Assembly: GCA_016789295.1 (NCBI GenBank)
Contig: JAEUQL010000097.1
Location: 1 to 10,103, forward strand
Reading direction: 5' to 3'
Source of the DNA: Blastocatellia bacterium
GTDB lineage: Bacteria > Acidobacteriota > Blastocatellia > Chloracidobacteriales > JADJPF01
DNA length: 10,103 bases
A program made the translations under genes and the position numbers. Below are positions 4,970 through 10,103 of this stretch, piece by piece; position 1 is the first letter of the stretch, and every line of letters begins with the position of its first letter. The notes under the pieces are model-generated. The model ran no database searches. It was not told the origin of the DNA and saw only the letters and a program-made list of their open reading frames with translations.

Positions 4970-6877
4970 CTAAGTAGTAACTTTCTTTTCTTCAAGTTCA
5001 AGCCAGCGTTCGTAGAGTTTATCCACTTCAAGGCGTACTTGATCAAGTTTTGTTGCAAATTCAGTCAGCTTTTGATGGTCTGTAGCAATACCAAATGATG
5101 CAGGATCGCTTAGCTGTGCTTCTAGCTCTTTCTTTTCTTCTTCTAAAACTGCTAGATGCTCTTCTAATTGTTCTAGTTCTCTTTGTTCTTTATATGAAAG
5201 CTTTGTTTTTGAAGGGGTTATTTTTTCTGTTTGAGGCTTCTTTTCGCTTTTTTGTGCAGGTTCTTTGCTGCCTTGTAGTTCTTTGTAGAGGCTGTAGTTA
5301 CCAGCGTGTCTGATGACAGTTGCATTATCTTCAAAGACCAGTATTGAAGTAGCCACTTTGTCGAGAAAGAATCTATCATGAGAAACAAAGAGTACACAGC
5401 CTTCAAAATCGATCAAAGACTGTTCTATCCATTGTAAAGTCTCTATATCGAGATCATTTGTAGGTTCATCAAGAACTAAAAGATTGGCTTCTTGAAGAAG
5501 CATCTTTGCTAGTACCAGTCTATTCTTTTCACCTCCACTAAGTGTCTCTATTCTGCTTTGTAGCTTATCGTTTCTAAATCTGAAGTCGCTTAAATAAGAT
5601 CTAACAGAACGAAAATCCTTACCAACTTTAACCATCTCTGCATTTTCACATAGATATTCCCAGACTGTAAGCTCTGGGTTCATATCTAATCGATTTTGTG
5701 CAAAGTAAGCAGTACGTGTATTTTTTCCTATCACTACTTGACCTGCTACAGGCTTATCCATTCCAAGCAGAACTCGCAACAAACTAGTTTTACCACAGCC
5801 GTTTGGGCCTACAATTGCTACTCTATCCCCTTTAACCATGATAAACTCGAAAGATTTAACAAGGACTCTACCTTCTCTTTCCACAGTAAGGGATTTTGTT
5901 TCAAGTATTGTGTTAGTCAAGCGTCTTGAAGATGAGAACTGCATTTCAAGGTGAAGTTCTGCTTCTCGTTTTGCTTCTTGCCGCATTTCTAACACGTTTT
6001 TTACACGATATTTAGATTTTGTTCCTCTAGCTCTGACACCACGTCTTAGCCACTCTTCTTCGCGTCTGAGAAGTCCCAAGAGGCGTTCGTGAGTTCTCTC
6101 CAGAGTTTCTTTTTCAGTGGCTTTTGTTGCAAGATAGTCTGAATAACCACCAGAATAGCTTTTAGCTTTTCCGTCAGACAGCTCTATCATTCGCTCAACT
6201 ATGTTATCGAGGAAGTATCTATCGTGAGTAATCAGCAAAAGAGAACCTTTATAAGTATCCAGGTAGTTTTCGAGCCAGGTAATGGTGAAAGCATCAAGGT
6301 GATTAGTAGGTTCATCTAGGATGAGCAAGTCGGGGTTTTGAATCAAAGTGGAAGCGATAGCTACTCTTTTCTTTTCTCCACCGCTCAATTCGCCAACAAG
6401 TCGGTCATAATTTGTCATTTTCAGTTGTTGAAGTATATCGTCTATTCTATGTTGGTAGCCCCAACCACCGACTTGTTCCATCCTGTGTTCTATCTCGTGG
6501 TGTTGCTGGTGTAGCTGAGTCAATTGCTTTTCATCCTGACAGTTAGCCAGGCTTTCGTTAATGATTTCATAATCACTAAGAACTTTACGAATTTCAACAA
6601 GGCTTTCTTCAAGGGTCTGTTGTACAGTGAGAGTTGGGTTCAGTTTCGGTTCTTGAGCAAGTAGGCCAACGCTTGTGCCACGACGTAGAGAGACAGTTCC
6701 TGCATCAGGCTCAATCTCTCCAGCAATAAGCTTAAAGAGTGTAGTCTTTCCTGATCCATTCAAACCGATAATACCCACACGCTCACCACTGTCTACAGCA
6801 AGTGTTACTCCTTGAAGTACAGTTTTGAGGTCATAACGTTTTTCTAGTTGACTAATGCTGAGAAGATTGATGGCCAT
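4970..6877 (-). CDS. uup: ABC-F ATPase, Uup type
   Basis: Soluble tandem ABC protein of 635 residues, the same length as E. coli Uup. First domain: Walker A GLNGSGKT (38-45), LSGGE (165-169), Walker B LLILDEPTNHLD (184-195), His218. The inter-domain linker (about 245-315) holds the basic stretch EEEWLRRGVRARGTKSKYR (273-291), characteristic of the Uup branch and known in ABC-F proteins to reach the ribosomal P-site tRNA. Second domain: GPNGCGKTS (357-365), LSGGE (446-450), LLVLDEPTNDLD (466-477), His500. A Lys/Glu-rich tail (about 537-635) should form the C-terminal coiled coil of Uup. There are no membrane segments, so it is not a transporter. E. coli Uup is linked to translation, 50S assembly and transposon precise excision. 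The start ATG at 6877 has a weak ribosome site and follows the small zinc-ribbon gene by 17 bases, so coupling is likely. Another ABC-F paralogue (EttA-like) is the alternative; the tail and length favour Uup. Confidence 0.88.
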   Translation of the reverse strand: MAINLLSISQLEKRYDLKTVLQGVTLAVDSGERVGIIGLNGSGKTTLFKLIAGEIEPDAGTVSLRRGTSVGLLAQEPKLNPTLTVQQTLEESLVEIRKVLSDYEIINESLANCQDEKQLTQLHQQHHEIEHRMEQVGGWGYQHRIDDILQQLKMTNYDRLVGELSGGEKKRVAIASTLIQNPDLLILDEPTNHLDAFTITWLENYLDTYKGSLLLITHDRYFLDNIVERMIELSDGKAKSYSGGYSDYLATKATEKETLERTHERLLGLLRREEEWLRRGVRARGTKSKYRVKNVLEMRQEAKREAELHLEMQFSSSRRLTNTILETKSLTVEREGRVLVKSFEFIMVKGDRVAIVGPNGCGKTSLLRVLLGMDKPVAGQVVIGKNTRTAYFAQNRLDMNPELTVWEYLCENAEMVKVGKDFRSVRSYLSDFRFRNDKLQSRIETLSGGEKNRLVLAKMLLQEANLLVLDEPTNDLDIETLQWIEQSLIDFEGCVLFVSHDRFFLDKVATSILVFEDNATVIRHAGNYSLYKELQGSKEPAQKSEKKPQTEKITPSKTKLSYKEQRELEQLEEHLAVLEEEKKELEAQLSDPASFGIATDHQKLTEFATKLDQVRLEVDKLYERWLELEEKKVTT

Positions 6878-6894
6878 TTTTCACCAGATGGTTT

Positions 6895-7110
6895 CTAGAT
6901 GTAGTTGTTAAGTTCTTCTGGATCAGTAATGCGATCTAGCACTTGATTACATTTTGAGCATTGATATTTTACTTCTATGGGTTTTGCACTGATGCCGAAA
7001 AGAAGTGCAATCCATCCCCAAGAGGTATATTTCTGTTTCTTTTCAACAAAATAGCTATTCTTATGATAGCCACACTGACATTTTACTACCTCATCTTGCT
7101 TGTCTTGCAT
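6895..7110 (-). CDS. Small zinc-ribbon protein of unknown function
   Basis: 71 residues, unrecognised. The Cys pairs CQC (11-13) and CSKC (51-54), with His16 nearby, suggest one zinc site closing the two ends of the chain. Between them is a Trp-containing hydrophobic stretch, SWGWIALLFGISAKP (30-44), too short and too interrupted for a clear membrane span. A textbook AGGAGG sits four bases before the ATG at 7110 (minus strand), the strongest ribosome site in the window, which supports real and perhaps high expression. It lies 56 bases downstream of priA and 17 bases upstream of the ABC-F gene, so the three probably share a transcript. The pattern resembles small single-domain zinc ribbons that bind RNA polymerase, ribosomes or other proteins, but no partner can be named from sequence. 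Confidence 0.78.
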   Translation of the reverse strand: MQDKQDEVVKCQCGYHKNSYFVEKKQKYTSWGWIALLFGISAKPIEVKYQCSKCNQVLDRITDPEELNNYI

Positions 7111-7166
7111 AAAACCTCCTATCTAAGAAACTTTACTACTTGAGTTCTTATTGTTCCACTAAGAGT

Positions 7167-9632
7167 TTACAACAGATCTATAGGATCGACTTCAATATTT
7201 ACTGCAGTCATATCAAAACGTGCAGGGTTAATTTTTGCAACAGCTAGGTCAAGTATTTCTCTTGCACGTGTTCTCAAGCGAGCTTTGATCAATATTTGCA
7301 GGCGATGTTCAGTTTTAAGTCGTGCAAGTGGTGCAGCAGCAGGCCCCAGTATCTTCACAGTAGGATCTTGTTGAGAGACTATTTTTAGCTGTTTTGCAAA
7401 TTCTGCTGCAATAGCTTGTGCAGTCGTTAGGTCTTTGTGGCGAACAATTATATTTACAAGAACACTAAAAGGAGGATAGTACATCATCCTTCGGAAGTTG
7501 ATTTCATACTGATAAAATCCCTGATAGTCTTGTTCTTTTGCATATTGCAACGAGTAATGTTCTGGATGATAGGACTGGATTATTACTTTACCTGGGGAAG
7601 AGCCACGTCCCGCACGTCCTGCAACCTGAGTCAATATCTGAAAAGTTCTTTCTGCAGCACGAAAATCGGGCATTCCAAGACCTGCATCTACTGACACTAC
7701 TCCAACAAGTGTTACATTTGGGAAATCGTGACCTTTAGCTACTATCTGTGTTCCTATCAATAAGTCAATAGTTCCAGAAGAGAACTCACCAATAGTGCGT
7801 TCATAAGCTCCCCGTCTTCGAGTAGTGTCACGGTCAAGTCTTGCAATGTTTGCCTGTGGGAAAAGCTGTCTACTTATAGCTTCAAGCTGTTCTGTTCCTT
7901 CGCCGAGGTAGTAGATATATTGGCCATTACAAGCTGGGCAAAGCTGTGGCACACCTCGCTGAAAATTACAATAGTGGCAGATAAGTCGATTGACATCTCT
8001 ATGGAAAGTAAGTGTTACATCACAGTCACGACAACGTATAGCAGCACCGCAGCTACGACAAAGTAGGAAGGTAGAGAAGCCTCTGCGATTGAGCAGTATT
8101 ATTGTCTGTTCGCCTTTTGAAATGGTTTCTTCGACAGCCAATTTTAGTTCATCAGAAAACACCTGTGCTTTGCCGTGTCTTTTGAAGACTTCACGCATAT
8201 CAACTACTTCTACCTTGGCGAGAGGGCGGTTACCTATTCGTTCTGCAAGCCTTATGTAGTGATACTTTCCTGATTGTGCATTGTGGTAAGACTCTAAAGA
8301 CGGTGTAGCACTACCTAGCACCACTACAGCCTTTGCTTTAAGTGCACGCATAATAGCACTATCTCGACCATTGTATCTTGGAGTTTCTTCTTGTTTGTAA
8401 GAAGTTTCGTGTTCCTCATCTACAACTACAATGCCAAGATTTCTTAATGGTGCAAAAACGGCTGAGCGTGTACCTATCACAACTCGTGCTTGACCATTAT
8501 ATATTCTTTTCCACTCATCAACTCTTTCGCCGTCAGATAATGAAGAGTGTAAAATAGCTACTTCATCACCAAACTGTTCTTTAAGTCTACGAGAAAAGAC
8601 AGGGGCAAGAGAGATTTCTGGAACCAGCATCATTGCACTTTTACCCATTTCCAGAGCAGCACGCATTGCCCGCAGGTATATCTCTGTCTTTCCTGCACCT
8701 GTTACACCGTGAAGAAGAAAAGTTGAGTATTCGCCTTTTTCAAGAGGGCCACAGATCTGTTCTAGAGCAGAAGCCTGTTGTGGAGTAAGCGTTATATCTG
8801 AAGTTTTTACAGGTATTTTAGATATATTGGCTAAAGGGTCACGCCTAACTTCACGAACAAATACTTCAACTATACCTCGTCTTTCCATGGTGCGTATTAC
8901 AGCTGCCGTTACGTCTACTTTTTCAAGGAGTTCACTGAGGGATGGTTCTATGGGAGCCTGTGTGAGGTAGTCTATGACACGTTTCTGAAGTTCTGTAAGA
9001 GGTTTATCAACCGATAGAGTTCTGTTTGCAAAAGCCTCGTTGAGTTTAACAGCATTCTGTCTTTTTGGTTTTGACGTTGGCTCACTAGGTTGGTGTTCTA
9101 TTTGTATAAAGCCTTCGCGTTCAAGTTCTCTGATGATTGCTGAAGTTCTTGCTTTTGAATGTTCTTTCTGTAGATCTTTGTCAGTAAGTTCATCGGTTTC
9201 AGATATTGTTTTAAGAGCTTGCCACTTTGTAGAGCGTTCAATACGTGCTTGATTAAGTTCTTCCAAGTGTTTACGCCCAGAGTTTGTGATCGAAATCTTC
9301 ATTTCTGCTGAAGTATTCATTCCGGCTGGAAGGGAAGCCTTCAGGACTTCACCCCAAGGCGCGTAATAGTAGTCAGCTATCCATCGCGTCATTTCCAAAA
9401 CTTCTGGAATAATGACGGGCTGAGCGTCAAGAACGGTAGTTATCTCCTTTATCGATTCTGATGGTAAGTCTGGTTCTGTTAGGGAAATTGCTACAATGTA
9501 GCCTGTAACTGCTCTAGTGCCGAAGGGGACAAAACATCTTACTCCCACTTGTACCATAGTTTCTAGTGATTCTGGCACACGGTAAGTAAAAGTCTGGTGT
9601 ATGTAAACTGGAATGGCTAATTCTGCAAACAT
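7167..9632 (-). CDS. priA: Primosomal replication-restart helicase PriA
   Basis: Superfamily 2 3'-5' DNA helicase that recognises stalled or repaired forks and starts DnaB reloading. 821 residues, longer than the 732 of E. coli and close to Firmicute PriA. Order: 3'-end-binding domain (about 1-110, with FTYRVPE, GVRCFVPFG and WIADYYYAP); an extended winged-helix region (about 115-265) with two wing-like units; the helicase core with Walker A GVTGAGKTE (309-317), DEEH (405-408), SATPSLES (441-448), LLNRRGFS (513-520) and QVAGRAGRG (669-677); eight zinc ligands at C525, C528, C534, C537, C552, C555, C565 and C568, giving the usual two zinc sites; and a C-terminal domain ending in DPIDLL. All catalytic residues are present, so it should be active. 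The ATG at 9632 has no ribosome site. The gene is divergent from deoB and leads the strand of the small zinc-ribbon gene and ABC-F gene. Confidence 0.97.
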   Translation of the reverse strand: MFAELAIPVYIHQTFTYRVPESLETMVQVGVRCFVPFGTRAVTGYIVAISLTEPDLPSESIKEITTVLDAQPVIIPEVLEMTRWIADYYYAPWGEVLKASLPAGMNTSAEMKISITNSGRKHLEELNQARIERSTKWQALKTISETDELTDKDLQKEHSKARTSAIIRELEREGFIQIEHQPSEPTSKPKRQNAVKLNEAFANRTLSVDKPLTELQKRVIDYLTQAPIEPSLSELLEKVDVTAAVIRTMERRGIVEVFVREVRRDPLANISKIPVKTSDITLTPQQASALEQICGPLEKGEYSTFLLHGVTGAGKTEIYLRAMRAALEMGKSAMMLVPEISLAPVFSRRLKEQFGDEVAILHSSLSDGERVDEWKRIYNGQARVVIGTRSAVFAPLRNLGIVVVDEEHETSYKQEETPRYNGRDSAIMRALKAKAVVVLGSATPSLESYHNAQSGKYHYIRLAERIGNRPLAKVEVVDMREVFKRHGKAQVFSDELKLAVEETISKGEQTIILLNRRGFSTFLLCRSCGAAIRCRDCDVTLTFHRDVNRLICHYCNFQRGVPQLCPACNGQYIYYLGEGTEQLEAISRQLFPQANIARLDRDTTRRRGAYERTIGEFSSGTIDLLIGTQIVAKGHDFPNVTLVGVVSVDAGLGMPDFRAAERTFQILTQVAGRAGRGSSPGKVIIQSYHPEHYSLQYAKEQDYQGFYQYEINFRRMMYYPPFSVLVNIIVRHKDLTTAQAIAAEFAKQLKIVSQQDPTVKILGPAAAPLARLKTEHRLQILIKARLRTRAREILDLAVAKINPARFDMTAVNIEVDPIDLL

Positions 9633-9645
9633 AAAAGTTTGACTG

Positions 9646-9675
9646 CTTATATCAGAATTGATTATTTCTGGCTAG
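9646..9675 (-). promoter_or_regulatory. Weak candidate promoter of priA
   Basis: Read on the minus strand: TAGCCA (9675-9670), 18 bases, then TATAAG (9651-9646). A start about seven bases later would lie near 9639, only a few bases before the ATG at 9632. This fits the absence of a ribosome site and would make the mRNA almost leaderless. The -35 match is only 4 of 6. Confidence 0.28.
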
Positions 9676-9697
9676 TTGAAAAGTAGGGTTGAAGTTA

Positions 9698-9832
9698 TGT
9701 CTTTTCTCACCAGAAACAAGTATTGATGGTAGTTTCGGAAAGATTGATCTTCAACGAGCTGTTTCAAAAATAGAAAGGAGCAATTTTCTTGCTACAACTT
9801 CAACAGATATTACAATAATGCGAAGTCTATAA
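9698..9832 (+). CDS. Possible small ORF, 44 codons, function unknown
   Basis: An ATG at 9698 opens a frame that ends at TAA 9830-9832. The second half reads like real protein (KIDLQRAVSKIERSNFLATT) with codon use similar to the neighbours. It has no signal peptide, no membrane segment and only a poor ribosome site. It could be a genuine small protein, a leader peptide before deoB, or a fragment of a lost gene. I do not recognise it. Confidence 0.25.
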   Translation, partial: CLFSPETSIDGSFGKIDLQRAVSKIERSNFLATTSTDITIMRSL

Positions 9833-9898
9833 CTACCTTTCTGGTACATCTGTAGAAAATTCTATTTAGTTAAGGAAAGTTTTTGTTCTAAAAGCAAT

Positions 9899-9956
9899 AA
9901 AATAGTATTCTTGTCAAAGATCCATAAATTTTATTGGATCGCATACTATTTTGACA
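9899..9956 (+). promoter_or_regulatory. Nested inverted repeat before deoB with two mutually exclusive folds
   Basis: Three complementary pairs are visible. A: AAAATAGTAT (9899-9908) with ATACTATTTT (9943-9952), perfect over 10 bp. B: TGTCAAA (9912-9918) with TTTGACA (9950-9956), perfect over 7 bp. C: GATCCA (9919-9924) with TGGATC (9935-9940), perfect over 6 bp. C fits inside either A or B, but the right arms of A and B overlap at 9950-9952, so A and B cannot fully form together. It may be an operator, a terminator/antiterminator-like switch or a small inverted-repeat element. No U-run directly follows, which argues against an intrinsic terminator. Confidence 0.5.
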
Positions 9957-9986
9957 CTATGAGTTAATATTTCTTTATAACGGAGT
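9951..9986 (+). promoter_or_regulatory. Candidate deoB promoter and ribosome site
   Basis: A perfect TTGACA at 9951-9956 overlaps the right arms of the nested inverted repeat. The best -10 match is TATAAC (9976-9981) after a long 19-base spacer. A good ribosome site GGAG (9982-9985) lies five bases before the ATG at 9991. If transcription began from this -10, the RNA would start after the ribosome site, so the true promoter may be further upstream and TTGACA may only be part of the repeat. Confidence 0.33.
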
Positions 9987-9990
9987 AGTT

Positions 9991-10103
9991 ATGGAGACAC
10001 CTTTTAATAGAATCACGATAATTGTCTGTGATTCTCTTGGCATTGGAGAGATGCCTGACGCTTCTGAATATGGAGATGCTGGCAGTGACACGCTTGGCCA
10101 TAT
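9991..10103 (+). CDS. deoB: Phosphopentomutase, N-terminal part (cut by window edge)
   Basis: Converts ribose-1-phosphate and deoxyribose-1-phosphate to the 5-phosphates in cytoplasmic nucleoside salvage; a Mn-dependent enzyme of the alkaline-phosphatase superfamily. Only 37 codons are inside the window, but they hold the diagnostic start of the family: RITIIVCDSLGIGEMPDA (7-24), then YGDAGSDTLGH (27-37). This compares directly with VVMDSVGIGEAPDA and GDLGSDTIGH of Bacillus phosphopentomutase; Asp14 corresponds to a metal-ligand Asp there. The phosphorylated Thr lies beyond the edge. GGAG with five bases of spacing supports the ATG. A role next to the PfkB kinase in nucleoside or pentose use is possible but they are 8 kb apart. 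Confidence 0.93.
   Translation, partial: METPFNRITIIVCDSLGIGEMPDASEYGDAGSDTLGH

Noticed and set aside
5095..5929. Frames on both strands inside the ABC-F gene (5095-5313, 5218-5406, 5696-5929)
   Set aside because: Shadows of an intact 635-codon gene with complete motifs.
6961..7143. A 60-codon plus-strand frame over the small zinc-ribbon gene
   Set aside because: The minus-strand frame has paired cysteines and a perfect ribosome site; this one has neither.
7437..9252. Plus-strand frames inside priA
   Set aside because: Antisense to a full-length PriA with all helicase and zinc motifs.

Overview
The window is bacterial chromosome: densely packed genes, Shine-Dalgarno sites, low to moderate GC, A/T-rich spacers. 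The phylum cannot be fixed from this sequence. The fused substrate-binding protein/permease carries an N-terminal signal peptide. The general protein flavour (PfkB kinase, ABC-F, a long PriA, a B12-type radical SAM protein) would fit Acidobacteriota or a similar lineage, but that is a guess. There is no rRNA, tRNA, CRISPR array, phage gene or intact transposase.

Layout. 1-554 (-): the N-terminal part of a cobalamin-binding-type radical SAM protein that runs off the left edge. 555-817: a spacer with a decayed-looking open frame. 818-1753 (-): a PfkB-family sugar/nucleoside kinase. 1754-1931: a divergent promoter region with repeated TCGATT hexamers and an inverted repeat. 1932-4592 (+): a three-gene operon of a zinc-ribbon membrane protein, an ABC ATPase without CBS domains, and a substrate-binding protein fused in front of its permease. 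The last two form an OpuC/ProU-type importer for a quaternary amine or similar compound. 4593-4969: a spacer between converging genes that seems to hold an internally deleted IS200/IS605 (TnpB) remnant, a long hairpin and a possible omega-RNA-like right end. 4970-9632 (-): an ABC-F ATPase (Uup type), a 71-residue zinc-ribbon protein and the primosomal helicase PriA, in the transcriptional order priA, small gene, ABC-F. 9633-9990: a spacer with a possible 44-codon ORF and a nested inverted repeat that can fold two ways. 9991-10103 (+): the start of deoB (phosphopentomutase), cut by the right edge.

How the genes work together. The importer operon is self-sufficient: ATPase, permease and receptor are all present, and the zinc-ribbon membrane protein is separated from the ATPase gene by one base. 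PriA (replication restart) and the Uup-type ABC-F protein (ribosome/translation or DNA-transaction related in other bacteria) share a transcription direction but no obvious pathway. The least explained parts are the zinc-ribbon membrane protein of the importer operon, the 71-residue protein, the TnpB remnant and the switch-like repeat in front of deoB. I see no convincing new multi-gene system.
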